Part shown: positions 34,527-42,806 of the stretch, one piece after another
Layout: the number at the start of each line of letters is the position of its first letter
Numbering within the stretch: position 1 is the first letter of the stretch
From: Paenibacillus sp. FSL R5-0766
GTDB lineage: Bacteria > Bacillota > Bacilli > Paenibacillales > Paenibacillaceae
Direction: 5' to 3'
DNA length: 64,000 nucleotides
Assembly (NCBI RefSeq): GCF_037971845.1
Contig: NZ_CP150227.1
Span: forward strand, 1,674,001-1,738,000
Translations under genes and position numbers: made by a program
The notes under the pieces: generated by a model
What the model saw: the letters and a program-made list of their open reading frames with translations, nothing else
Told to the model about the DNA's origin: nothing
The model's database searches: none

Positions 34527-35864
34527 TTAAGGATTCACAGGAATATCCAACGAGAATGGGGACTTCACTTTCATTGGATAGGTGGAAATGTGCATTTGGA
34601 TTTTCCCCTGCATCTTGGCTCCATTTTCGACAGTAGAGGAAACGATCGTATGACTGTCATCCGTTCCCTCTCCGCTACTCCAACTGGAGCCAGGAACTTC
34701 ATATGATTTCCCTGCACTGTCCGTAACATTATTGAAAGCCAGAACGTACCCGCCGTTCATACTATCAGCAACAGAAAAGTCGATAATTAGATTCTTGCCT
34801 TCAACCTTGCTACCAAGCATCTTCAATCCAGGAGGGCCACCTGTAATCTGGCGTGACTTCAGATCAAGGGAAAGATCCAGATCCTTTTTATCCAATCCCG
34901 AGAAGCCAGATCCCTGCAAGGTCAGCTTTTTCGGTATGGAGAAGTACATGCTTTCGAAGTAAATGGAGCGTTCATCTCCACCTGTCGAGGTATCTGTTCT
35001 CCACGCGCGACCTTGTTCGTCGACCAGTTGAAGATCGCTGAGCCCAAATACCTTTTTGGTATTCTTTGGATCAAAATTCACATCAAGTACAAGACGGGTT
35101 GGATACAGAGTAGCCTGTTTCACATCAATACGCTGCCCATCCACCGTTAACGTCTGATTGACGGGAATAACTTTTTTCATGCCTTTGGTAAGATTCTTGT
35201 CTACCGGGAACGTTATTTTCCACTTTTCTGCACGCGTTGTATCTCTGGCCTTAAACACGACGCTCAGCTCTTCAGGAGGAGAGGTTCCATCCGTGAAGAT
35301 CACGTCTATCATATTCTCATTCACATTCTCGTCTGGTGAAGGTGTTGGATAAGCGTGAGTAAACGCAACTGGAAGATCTTTACCGTTCTCATCGAGCAGA
35401 TCAATATCATAGTTGAATTTCTCGGGATCTTTCATGCCTTTCATCGTGTAAAAAATAACCATACGTGACTCGTCTGTGATAATGCCATCAACGGTCAAGG
35501 AAGTACCATCATGCTCGTCGGTGACACCGACCTGCTGTAAGAGGGACTTATCGATGGCCATCATTAATCCTTTGTCCTGGCGAATCATACTCACAATGCC
35601 TTCCATACCGGGCAATTGCTCCACGAAGGATGCAAAAGCGGGAGAGACACGGATACATCCGGTAAACAGCAGGATGAAGGCCGCTGCCGAGATGGAACTC
35701 ATGTACCAGCGCAGCCGGGACTTTCGCTTACGGGCAGCCTGGCGGATTCCGGACTGCACAGCCTGATAGGCGGCGGAATCGGGCACAGGCATTGTTTCGT
35801 ACTCCGTCTTTCGAGCATTCAGACGTTCTTCCAATGTGTCGAATGAGTTTTGTTCATCCGTCAT
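34527..35864 (-). CDS. DUF4179 membrane protein, probable anti-sigma factor
   Basis: This 445-residue protein has a cytoplasmic N-terminus (about 1-48), one TM helix (WYMSSISAAAFILLFTGCI, about 53-71), and a large extracytoplasmic part. That part comprises a DUF4179-like domain (about 75-200) and Ig-like DUF5643-type repeats. The start overlaps the stop of the ECF sigma gene by four bases (ATGA). This arrangement, with a single-pass topology and a short cytoplasmic head, is characteristic of sigma/anti-sigma pairs in Bacillales. The signal is probably sensed outside the membrane. The gene is the last in its operon. Confidence 0.85.
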   Translation of the reverse strand: MTDEQNSFDTLEERLNARKTEYETMPVPDSAAYQAVQSGIRQAARKRKSRLRWYMSSISAAAFILLFTGCIRVSPAFASFVEQLPGMEGIVSMIRQDKGLMMAIDKSLLQQVGVTDEHDGTSLTVDGIITDESRMVIFYTMKGMKDPEKFNYDIDLLDENGKDLPVAFTHAYPTPSPDENVNENMIDVIFTDGTSPPEELSVVFKARDTTRAEKWKITFPVDKNLTKGMKKVIPVNQTLTVDGQRIDVKQATLYPTRLVLDVNFDPKNTKKVFGLSDLQLVDEQGRAWRTDTSTGGDERSIYFESMYFSIPKKLTLQGSGFSGLDKKDLDLSLDLKSRQITGGPPGLKMLGSKVEGKNLIIDFSVADSMNGGYVLAFNNVTDSAGKSYEVPGSSWSSGEGTDDSHTIVSSTVENGAKMQGKIQMHISTYPMKVKSPFSLDIPVNP

Positions 35865-36376
35865 GAGGATACATCTCCCTTCGTTTCAAGTTGATCACGG
35901 AGCTGTCCGAGCGCCCGATGTAATCGAGATTTTACGGTTCCGGTCGGGATTTCGAGAATATCGGCAACTTCAGTTAAGGAGAAACCTTCGAAATAACTTA
36001 GAATAATAATCTGTTTGCAATCCCGGTCAAGAGTGGATACGGCGGCAGCAAGATCGGGGTCCGCAGGACGATCCCAACTGCTGGATTCAATAATCTCGGT
36101 GACGGGACTGAGCCGACTTTTACGTTTGCGTTCGTCCGCGCAGTAGTTGAGCAGTATGCGGATGAGCCAAGTGCCAAAGTAGGAGGGCTCTTTTAATTTT
36201 TTGAGTTTATGGAAGGCCCTGAACGTTGATTCCTGAATCGCTTCGAGCGCATCACCTTCGTTATGCAGGTAGGCATAGGCGATACGGTACAGTTGGCTCT
36301 GATGTAATTCCATTAAGGCTGCAAAAGCCTCGGCATCCCCTTTTTTTGCGGCTATGGTGAGCTGAGTAGGGGTCAC
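35861..36376 (-). CDS. ECF-type RNA polymerase sigma factor
   Basis: This is a sigma-70-family extracytoplasmic-function sigma factor of 171 residues. Region 2 has LYRIAYAYLHNEGDALEAIQ, TFRAFHKLKKLK and FGTWLIRILLNYCADERKR. Region 4 has IIILSYFEGFSLTEVADILE and TGTVKSRLHRALGQLR. There is no extra C-terminal domain. AAAGGAGGAG precedes the ATG. It is co-transcribed with its membrane-bound DUF4179 partner, and its own promoter has an ECF-like sequence, suggesting autoregulation. The closest Bacillus analogues are SigV/SigX/SigW-type factors of cell-envelope stress. Confidence 0.93.
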   Translation of the reverse strand: MTPTQLTIAAKKGDAEAFAALMELHQSQLYRIAYAYLHNEGDALEAIQESTFRAFHKLKKLKEPSYFGTWLIRILLNYCADERKRKSRLSPVTEIIESSSWDRPADPDLAAAVSTLDRDCKQIIILSYFEGFSLTEVADILEIPTGTVKSRLHRALGQLRDQLETKGDVSS

Positions 36377-36408
36377 ATGGCTCCTCCTTTCATGGATATG
36401 TTGAGTAT

Positions 36409-36437
36409 TAGACCGCGTAAGGCACCAAACGGTTCTT
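36409..36437 (-). promoter_or_regulatory. ECF-type promoter of the sigma-factor operon
   Basis: On the minus strand AAGAACCG (-35) is followed by CGGTCTA (-10), with 15 bases between GAACC and CGGTCT, and lies about 30 bp before the start codon. The AAC / CGTC pattern is that of ECF sigma promoters, which points to autoregulation by the encoded factor. Seen in sequence; function inferred. Confidence 0.6.
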
Positions 36438-36469
36438 ATTTTCTAAAAAATATAATGTATCGGGATTTC

Positions 36470-36700
36470 TATAGAAGTTGAACGAAGTATTTACATGAGA
36501 ACGTAGAGGACAGAAATAACGTGAAGAAGCGGAGCTAAAAGCTTTCTGAAAGAAAGCTCCTTCGGAAGCATACACTTCGCCTTTATCGCCAGATTTTCAC
36601 CTTTGTAAAAGTGAATTAAAAAATCTGGGGATAACAGCGATCGGAAGGTTGTTCTGTCATCGGAGTGGCAAGTGTAAATATTCTTAGCTCAACTTATATA
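36470..36700 (-). repeat. Long palindromic repeat, copy 4 of 4 (with internal insertion)
   Basis: This copy has the same orientation as copy 2. The ends are TATAGAAGTTGAACGAAG on the left and TTAGCTCAACTTATATA on the right. It shares ACGTAGAGGACAGAAATAAC, CGCCTTTATCGCCAGATTTT and GGGGATAACAGCGATCGGAAG with the others. It is about 35 bp longer because of an extra segment around 36535-36575, which itself holds a palindrome (AGCTTTC-TGAAA-GAAAGCT). Confidence 0.85.
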
Positions 36701-36735
36701 GCCTCTCACCGATAGAGGTATGTAATCGGACAACA

Positions 36736-36787
36736 AATAACCGCCAGACCTTCTCTTTGTACTCCAAAAAGAGTCCTGACGGTTATT
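36736..36787 (-). terminator. Hairpin after the ankyrin gene, probable terminator
   Basis: AATAACCGCCAG (36736-36747) pairs with CTGACGGTTATT (36776-36787) with one mismatch. The inner CTCTTT/AAAGAG extends the stem. On the minus strand a T-rich tract (TGTTGT) follows. Confidence 0.6.
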
Positions 36788-36814
36788 CGCGGTATTGCTT
36801 ACGTTATCCAATCA

Positions 36815-37342
36815 TTATTGCTGATGCGCTGTAATGGCTGCTCGTAGATATGAAGCTGTAGACGTGTTACCACGTTCAAGTGAAATATCCAGTGCGGTCT
36901 AGCCCGCTGAGTTTAGCACGTTTGGATCAGCTCCATGCTGAAGTAACATCTCGATAAGTTCGATCTGATCCGTATGAAATGCTGCGGAGTGCAACGCATA
37001 TTGTCCATCGCTGTCCAGAATACCCGTGGATGCCCCATGTTCGAGCAAAAGTTGGATAACTTCTGGTGAACGTTCTCCCGCAAGCGCGGCATGTAGTGCA
37101 GTATTGGACGGGATAAAGGAAATCTTGGAATGAGAAAGGTTGTTAACATCTGCTCCATGCTCCAGAAGAAGACGAACTACTTCTGCTTGTCCATAATGAG
37201 AGGCATATCCCAGCGGAGTTAACCCATCCTGATTTTCAATATTGGTGAGTTCCGGGTGAGAAGCGAGCAATAATTGCAGGTTGGCCACATCTCCAGCCTG
37301 TGCAGCCTGAAATAATTGATTCATCTGTTCTGCATGATTCAT
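36815..37342 (-). pseudogene. Ankyrin-repeat protein gene interrupted by an in-frame TAG
   Basis: From ATG at 37342 the frame encodes about four ankyrin repeats, with typical DGLTPLGYASHYGQAEVVRL, LLEHGADVNN and ALHSAAFHTDQIELIEMLLQ. After NVLNSAG there is a TAG at 36899-36901. Beyond it, in the same frame, translation resumes the expected next repeat, TALDISLERGNTSTASYLRA, and ends in TAA at 36815-36817. Ankyrin repeats have a residue where the stop lies (G-x-TAL), so one base change (for example from CAG, AAG or TGG) explains it. The product would be 147 residues, or 175 if read through. The start overlaps the GNAT-NUDIX gene by four bases. Confidence 0.85.
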
Positions 37343-38481
37343 AAAGGAATACCTCCATCTGATGAGATATTAGAATTTAAAAGGGATTCATTATATAGCT
37401 TCTTCACAGCTTCCAGCCCAGGTACCGCAAAGCAGGCGAGTGGAGAGGGCAGATCATGGAGCGGAAACCAGCCGATCTCACCGATAGCTCCGCCTTCTTC
37501 CAGATTACGAGCATGACCGCCAATCACCTTGGTGGAATAGAGCACGGATATCCAATGTTCCTTCTGTTGTGGCTGGATCGTCTCCGCCGTACAGAGCAGA
37601 CTATCGATGGCGATATCCAGATTCACTTCCTCCTTGATTTCACGGATGACGGCAGTCTCCAGTGATTCGTAGGGATCTACTTTCCCGCCGGGAATACTCC
37701 AGGTGTGCTGTTCGGGCTGACGATTCCGCCAGGCGAGAAGCACTTCGCCCCGTTCATTCAGGATGACCGCGCCTACGCCGATGCGAGGTGAAATTTCAGA
37801 TTCACCTTTTGGATCTGAACTTAATTCCGACAGGGACAGCGCAGCTTGTTCGTTCCCATTACGTTGTGCAAAACCACCCGCGTCCATTTCCCCAGATTGA
37901 GTAGTGTGAGTAGACTGGAATGACAAGGGAAGCCCAGACTGTGCCGACCATTCTTCCGCAAGAATACTCATCGAGATCAGGTCATAATGCATGCCATCCC
38001 GCAAAACTGCAGAACGCTGGCGACCCTCTTCCCGGAATCCAGCTTTTAGGTACGCACGTCTCGCGGCTTCATTGTATTCGATGACTTCCAGCGCAATTCG
38101 GTTCAGGTTCAATTCGTGGAAGCCATACCGAAGAATCAGAGCCAGAGCGTCGCTTCCGTATCCTTTCCCCCGATCATTTTCTTCACCGATGCCAATGGCA
38201 AGACGAGCGGAGCGATTGTTCCATTCAATTCGGTAGAGGGCTGTGAATCCAATGAATCGATTACCCTCCAGTGTACGTAATGCAAATTCAAATCCGTTGT
38301 CTCGGCGGACAGAGGAGGACCCTGTCTCATCCGGCGTTAACGGGATCGCGATATCGGTATCCATGTTGCGTAAATATTCATAATCGTCTGTGAAGCGGGA
38401 GAGACGCATGCAATCTTCCGGGCATGGGGCCGCTAATCTGACTTTGGAACCTTGAAAACCATTTAAATGACGTGGAGACAT
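37339..38481 (-). CDS. GNAT acetyltransferase fused to a NUDIX hydrolase
   Basis: This is a 380-residue two-domain protein. Residues about 8-175 form a RimJ/RimL-like N-acetyltransferase (FIGFTALYRIEWNNRSARL, the acetyl-CoA loop NDRGKGYGSDAL, and YNEAARRAYLKAGFREEGR). A ~45-residue Ser/Gln-rich linker follows. Residues about 225-365 form a NUDIX domain with Nudix box GGKVDPYESLETAVIREIKEE; the glycine usually found after REUXEE-x is replaced by Asn. Each domain is common singly; the fusion is less so. The acetyl acceptor and nucleotide substrate are unknown. It is the first gene of a two-gene unit with the ankyrin gene. Confidence 0.88.
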   Translation of the reverse strand: MSPRHLNGFQGSKVRLAAPCPEDCMRLSRFTDDYEYLRNMDTDIAIPLTPDETGSSSVRRDNGFEFALRTLEGNRFIGFTALYRIEWNNRSARLAIGIGEENDRGKGYGSDALALILRYGFHELNLNRIALEVIEYNEAARRAYLKAGFREEGRQRSAVLRDGMHYDLISMSILAEEWSAQSGLPLSFQSTHTTQSGEMDAGGFAQRNGNEQAALSLSELSSDPKGESEISPRIGVGAVILNERGEVLLAWRNRQPEQHTWSIPGGKVDPYESLETAVIREIKEEVNLDIAIDSLLCTAETIQPQQKEHWISVLYSTKVIGGHARNLEEGGAIGEIGWFPLHDLPSPLACFAVPGLEAVKKLYNESLLNSNISSDGGIPL

Positions 38482-38594
38482 GTTGCACCTCTTTTATTCG
38501 ATATGAAATCAATCGTTTCTCCCCATTATACTACGAACAGGAGCGGATACCGAAAAATGGCACCAAACGAGCTACACTCAGGGGAAAAGATTAT

Positions 38595-38622
38595 AAAAAA
38601 AAGCAGCCGTTTCGGGCTGCTT
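38595..38622 (-). terminator. Rho-independent terminator of the FlgB-like gene
   Basis: On the minus strand AAGCAGCC-CGAAAC-GGCTGCTT continues into a run of eight T residues, ten bases after the stop codon. Confidence 0.93.
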
Positions 38623-38631
38623 GTACATTCA

Positions 38632-39042
38632 TTATTTCAGATCATTCAATAAATTCTTCATTTTTTTGTAATGTCCACTGACCCGATCAACCATGTAGTT
38701 ATACATGAGCTGATTCTCCGAAAGATTCGCCATTTCCTTGTCAATATCAACGTTATTGTTGTTATTGTTCATCGTAGTTTCGTTGTTCTCGACAATTCGG
38801 TACTGTACGATGGAAGAATTGGGATCACTGACAGGGAAGTGTTTGTTATGAGTCCGCTTCATGGCGAGCTGATCTGTTTTGCCATTCTCAACGATCCGTC
38901 TCAGCTCTTCCTGAAACTCTACCGTTTTCTTTTTGTAGTTGGGCGTGTCTGCATTGGCTATGTTGTTGGTGATGGCATTGTGCTGTGCAGTAAGCGCTTG
39001 TAACAGTGATTCGTTACGTCTTGTCGTATTCGTTTCGATCAC
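38632..39042 (-). CDS. FlgB-like flagellar basal-body rod protein, solitary
   Basis: This is a 136-residue protein with the rod-protein N-terminal signature ITNNIANADTPNYKKKTVEF. The C-terminal helix is ENQLMYNYMVDRVSGHYKKM, matching FlgB in length and layout. Between them is a run of consecutive Asn residues (MNNNNNNVD), in the place where FlgB proteins have a variable loop. FlgB normally lies first in the flgB-flgC-fliE operon, but here it is alone, between unrelated genes and with its own terminator. The GTG start at 39042 has AAGGAG nine bases upstream. It is either a second FlgB or a paralogue with another role. Confidence 0.8.
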   Translation of the reverse strand: MIETNTTRRNESLLQALTAQHNAITNNIANADTPNYKKKTVEFQEELRRIVENGKTDQLAMKRTHNKHFPVSDPNSSIVQYRIVENNETTMNNNNNNVDIDKEMANLSENQLMYNYMVDRVSGHYKKMKNLLNDLK

Positions 39043-39225
39043 GGGCTCAGTCTCCTTCACTGTAGATTGTACAGTTACTTCTATAATAAGAAATTAAGTT
39101 GCACACTGTCAACATAACAAAGAAAAAGACAAGCACATGCCGGAGGTCCCCCGAAAAGAAGAACCCTGCCTTCATGAAATCTTGTCTTAGCCCTTGCCCT
39201 TATGGATCAGCGTTGAACAACCTCT

Positions 39226-40041
39226 TTAAGAGGGACGATTAATATTTTTGCCGTAATAGATCTCGTCCATCTCCAGCTTCAGCCACTCCGTAATCTCCTG
39301 TTGTTCCTTTTTGCTGAGCTTATCCTTGGTGTACCCAAACAGATAATTGTCGAGATCAAATTCCCTCAGTTTACATTTGGTGTGAAAAATATTCTCCTGA
39401 TAGACGTTCACGTCAATCATGTCAAAGCTGCTCTTGATCTCGTCCGGAATATAATTCTGAATCGAGCCGATCTCATGGTCAATGAACAGCTTGCGTCCGC
39501 TCGTATCCCGCGTAAAACCACGCACCCGGTAATCCATCGTCATAATGTCCGTATCAAATGAGTGGATCAGATAATTCAGCGCCTTAAGCGGTGAGATCTC
39601 ACCACAGGTGGAGACATCAATGTCCGCACGGAAGGTACTAATACCTTCACTAGGATGAAATTCAGGGTAGGTGTGCACAGTGATATGGCTTTTATCCAGC
39701 TGCATGACAACGTTATCGGGCAGAGGGCCGGGAGATTCATCGAGTGATTCTTCAGGGATCTCCACAATCGGACCTTCCGAGACAAGCATCGTCACACTCG
39801 CACCTTGAGGCACGTAATCCTGCTGGGCAACATTAAGAACGTGGGCTCCGATGATGTCAGAGACGTTGTTCAGAATTTTACTCAGCCGGGCGGCGTTATA
39901 CTGTTCATCAATATATTCAATGTAAGCTTCGCGTTCGTCTTTGGTTTTGGTATAACAGATATCGTACATATTAAAGCTTAGCGACTTGGTCAGGTTGTTA
40001 AATCCATGCAGTTGAATGCGCTGCTCTGGCGTAATTGTCAT
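39226..40041 (-). CDS. speD: S-adenosylmethionine decarboxylase proenzyme, E. coli (SpeD) type
   Basis: This pyruvoyl enzyme makes decarboxylated AdoMet for spermidine synthesis. The 271-residue proenzyme has the self-cleavage site [16 protein letters not shown]; Ser118 would become the pyruvoyl group. Flanking signatures are [18 protein letters not shown] and [19 protein letters not shown]. The length is close to the E. coli form (264) rather than the short Bacillus/Thermotoga SpeH form (~125). The ATG at 40041 follows AAGGGG at a good distance; an upstream ATG exists but lacks a site. No spermidine synthase gene is adjacent. Confidence 0.94.
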   Translation of the reverse strand: MTITPEQRIQLHGFNNLTKSLSFNMYDICYTKTKDEREAYIEYIDEQYNAARLSKILNNVSDIIGAHVLNVAQQDYVPQGASVTMLVSEGPIVEIPEESLDESPGPLPDNVVMQLDKSHITVHTYPEFHPSEGISTFRADIDVSTCGEISPLKALNYLIHSFDTDIMTMDYRVRGFTRDTSGRKLFIDHEIGSIQNYIPDEIKSSFDMIDVNVYQENIFHTKCKLREFDLDNYLFGYTKDKLSKKEQQEITEWLKLEMDEIYYGKNINRPS

Positions 40042-40181
40042 GGTTGCAGTTCCCCTTATCCCATACGACATATCATCGCAGTTATAATACTACTTATACC
40101 CAACCTGCCTCGAAAAAAAACATATGTACGTCATTCGAAATGTTATGCACCTCCTGACGAACTATACTGATACACAATGAA

Positions 40182-40760
40182 TCAGAATGAAGAATCATCA
40201 AAGTCTATAACATCGTTCATGCGCTCATCCTCAGCTACAGATTGAATATCCTCTGAAGTGACACTGATGATTGTATAGTCCTCGTTCTGCTGTTTCTTCA
40301 CGGCTTTTTCCTTCACAAAACGGGGACTGCCTTCCCCGGCATCTTCGTCATAGACGAGCAGAAGACCGTCGCTTTTACGCAGCAACAGGTCATCCCGTGC
40401 AGTGAACTGCCACGGCCCGATATAAGGTTGATTGCTAATCGCACCGTAATAGTCCACACCCGAGAGGATGGAACGGTAATACTCCTGCTTGTCTTCTTTC
40501 CATTGCTCCTCCGGGTTCTGAAAGGCAGTGATGATCGACAGTTTCAGATGTGGATACGTCTTCTTCAGATCAATCACCACTTCGCAGGCCCACAGATCCA
40601 CACCGTATTGTCCCGGCGTCAGCACCCATTCCAGACCATCCTCGACAAGGGGAGTGAGTCGGGAAAAGATGGCTTTTTTGATAAAAGGAATACCTTCATG
40701 TTTCTGTCCAAAAATCTGCAATTCATGTGCCCGGTAACCGGTGATTAACAGGTTTTTCAG
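40182..40760 (-). CDS. ypsA: YpsA-like DUF1273 protein with an apparent CTG start
   Basis: This is a SLOG-fold protein of the YpsA family, linked to cell division and growth in Firmicutes; biochemical function is unknown. Family segments are PFIKKAIFSRLTPLVEDGLEW, SIITAFQNPEEQW, YYGAISNQPY and LLVYDEDAGEGSPRF. The N-terminal strand and loop that begin all YpsA proteins, KNLLITGYRAHELQIFG, lie upstream of the first TTG and contain no ATG, GTG or TTG. They are preceded by CTG at 40760, eight bases after GGAGG. CTG is therefore the most likely start, giving 192 residues. The C-terminal ~40 acidic residues extend the usual length. Confidence 0.85.
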   Translation of the reverse strand: MKNLLITGYRAHELQIFGQKHEGIPFIKKAIFSRLTPLVEDGLEWVLTPGQYGVDLWACEVVIDLKKTYPHLKLSIITAFQNPEEQWKEDKQEYYRSILSGVDYYGAISNQPYIGPWQFTARDDLLLRKSDGLLLVYDEDAGEGSPRFVKEKAVKKQQNEDYTIISVTSEDIQSVAEDERMNDVIDFDDSSF

Positions 40761-40831
40761 TGTCCGTTCCTCCTTTCAGGCATGATCAATCGATTAGTGA
40801 ATTTTCTATATTGCACACATTATAGGTGCAG

Positions 40832-41980
40832 TTATTTCGCAGGTGGAGTTTCTGCACGGAACGGATACAGGAATGGCTTTGGAATATCCGTTTCGAATGA
40901 CATCAACTCATCCGTTGTCGGATGAATAAACGAGAGTATACGTGCATGAAGTCCGAGACGGCCAAGGTCTCTTGTACGTGCGCCGTATTTTCTGTCACCG
41001 GCAATCGGATGACCGAGATCTTCCATATGCACACGAATTTGATTTTTACGCCCTGTCTCCAGACGCACTTCCAGCAGGGAGAACTCACGGTTCGATTTCA
41101 GACGTTTGTAATGTGTAATGGCGTGTTGTCCATCATTCGGACGAGAGCTGGAGTACATTTTCAGCGTTTTGGTTTCCTTCAGCCAGGAAGAGATGGTGCC
41201 TTCTTCTTTGGCTACCGAACCTTCAACAAGGGCAACGTAGACGCGGTCCTGCACATTTTCTTTCCAGTTGTTTTGCAGCTTCTGCTGCACCTCTTCACTT
41301 TTGGCAAACATCATCACACCTGATGTATCCCGATCCAGACGATGGACAACAAAGATCCGGTTGAGCGGATTGGTGCGGCGTACATGCTCTGTCAGTTGGC
41401 GATAAGCCGTGAGGTCATCCGTCTTGTCTGCGGCAATGGACAACAGTCCGGCTTCCTTGCGGATCACAATGATATCATCGTCTTCATGTAAAATGTTAAT
41501 ACCCGTTAAGGACGGAGCAGCGACTGCACCTTCTTTTCGAATGTAGACAATCTGACCTGGCGTCAGCGCTTCATTAAACTTGGTTACGACCTTCTGATCC
41601 ACGGACACCTGTCCACGACCCAGAATGGACTTCACCGCGTTCCGTCCTGATTTTAAATGCTGCAACAGGAAGTTCAGCAGTTCGTCCGGCTCGGTCACTT
41701 TGTACTGGCGTGGTGGTTCCTGCTTGCGATAATAGGCATTGCCCGGGCGTTTGGCTGCACTGCCGTTTTTGGATTTGTTACCTCCTGCTTTCTTCGGTGC
41801 GGATAATGATTTGGCAGCTAGTGGTTTCTTATTCTCCTCCGTATTGCGTGATGCGGAAGCTCCTGATGATTTTGCAGATGAGAAGGTAGACTTGCCGGAA
41901 CGTGCTGTAGATGAACCTGCATAAGATTTCCCCTTGGCCGAGGCCGGTGTTTTGCCTGTTGGACGTTTGCGTTTATTCAT
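40832..41980 (-). CDS. RluA-family pseudouridine synthase with a long basic N-terminal tail
   Basis: This enzyme converts specific uridines in rRNA or tRNA to pseudouridine. The 382-residue protein has a ~90-residue Lys/Ser/Ala/Gly-rich disordered tail. An S4 RNA-binding domain (LLNFLLQHLKSGRNAVKSIL, about 98-150) and the catalytic domain follow. Catalytic Asp lies in HRLDRDTSGVMMFAKS, with later RKNQIRVHMEDLGHPIAGD. The RNA target cannot be assigned. The tail could bind RNA. It is a single-gene unit. Confidence 0.92.
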   Translation of the reverse strand: MNKRKRPTGKTPASAKGKSYAGSSTARSGKSTFSSAKSSGASASRNTEENKKPLAAKSLSAPKKAGGNKSKNGSAAKRPGNAYYRKQEPPRQYKVTEPDELLNFLLQHLKSGRNAVKSILGRGQVSVDQKVVTKFNEALTPGQIVYIRKEGAVAAPSLTGINILHEDDDIIVIRKEAGLLSIAADKTDDLTAYRQLTEHVRRTNPLNRIFVVHRLDRDTSGVMMFAKSEEVQQKLQNNWKENVQDRVYVALVEGSVAKEEGTISSWLKETKTLKMYSSSRPNDGQHAITHYKRLKSNREFSLLEVRLETGRKNQIRVHMEDLGHPIAGDRKYGARTRDLGRLGLHARILSFIHPTTDELMSFETDIPKPFLYPFRAETPPAK

Positions 41981-42169
41981 GAATAGTAATCTCCTTCTGA
42001 ACAGCCTGTACCGCTTTGTGCATACGATCCGTTCATTTTCGTTATGCAGTTCAATATACCATTAACAGTCGACAAATAAAAATAGGTTCACGCAATCTGT
42101 TATACATCCAATCATAAGAGTAATGAGATTCATAGGATAGGGTATCCCATAGCATTGGAGGTGTTACTC

Positions 42170-42577
42170 ATGGGCGTGTTTCTCGATATGAGAACTTCGA
42201 TGAACTCGGGAACGGTAGGACAGCCCGGTTTGTCTCTGTCGGAATCCCCGTCAGCATTCGGCACCATTGGTCTTCAGACCCTGGGTGTCGTGAATCCGAT
42301 TATTACGTTGAACGGGACAGTAGGTGTTACGGGAGAACTGGGAGATACCTTTGTTGTAGAGCTTGTGCGGGGTTTTTTATATGATCCTTTCTATGTCATC
42401 TACCGTGCTGAAGGTACAATCGGACAGAACGGAGGTGCCGAATTCCATTCGTTCACAGCTCAGCATCTGTCTGCACCACCAGCACTGGAAAGTGTGTATA
42501 CTTCGTTCATCTCGGGGGTGTCCACAGTAGTAAGAACCGGGCCGGAGATGTTATTCGGTATTGCAGCCATCGGCTAA
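42170..42577 (+). CDS. Uncharacterised secretion-signal-free, beta-rich protein
   Basis: No family is recognised. The 135-residue protein is rich in Gly, Ser, Thr and Val, with predicted beta strands (VVNPIITLNGTVGVTGELG, DTFVVELVRGFLYDPFYVIY) and no cysteine, TM or signal peptide. Composition and strand pattern recall small spore-coat or exosporium surface proteins, which is only an analogy. The ATG at 42170 has GGAGG eight bases upstream. It is followed by a strong terminator and lies next to a glycan biosynthesis cluster. Confidence 0.65.
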   Translation: MGVFLDMRTSMNSGTVGQPGLSLSESPSAFGTIGLQTLGVVNPIITLNGTVGVTGELGDTFVVELVRGFLYDPFYVIYRAEGTIGQNGGAEFHSFTAQHLSAPPALESVYTSFISGVSTVVRTGPEMLFGIAAIG

Positions 42578-42710
42578 TAGTGAAGGGCGTAATATGATAG
42601 GCAGAGTGCTTCGTCATCACTTCTGTTGAGGGCAGAGTTCGCCTCATACCCCAGACAACCCAGACGTACAAAGTAATGTATCGACCCGTTTCGACTAGCG
42701 CTCAGCATTA

Positions 42711-42742
42711 AACCCCCGGACTCAAAGAGCCGGGGGTTTTTG
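42711..42742 (+). terminator. Rho-independent terminator
   Basis: AACCCCCGG (42711-42719) pairs with CCGGGGGTT, followed by TTTT. It lies about 130 bp after the small beta-rich protein gene, and also before the convergent GT-D gene's end. Confidence 0.92.
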
Positions 42743-42806
42743 TCTTACAAGCATAGGTATGTTTTCGATGCAACTCACTGATTCGAGGATGAAGGTGCCC
42801 TGAAAA

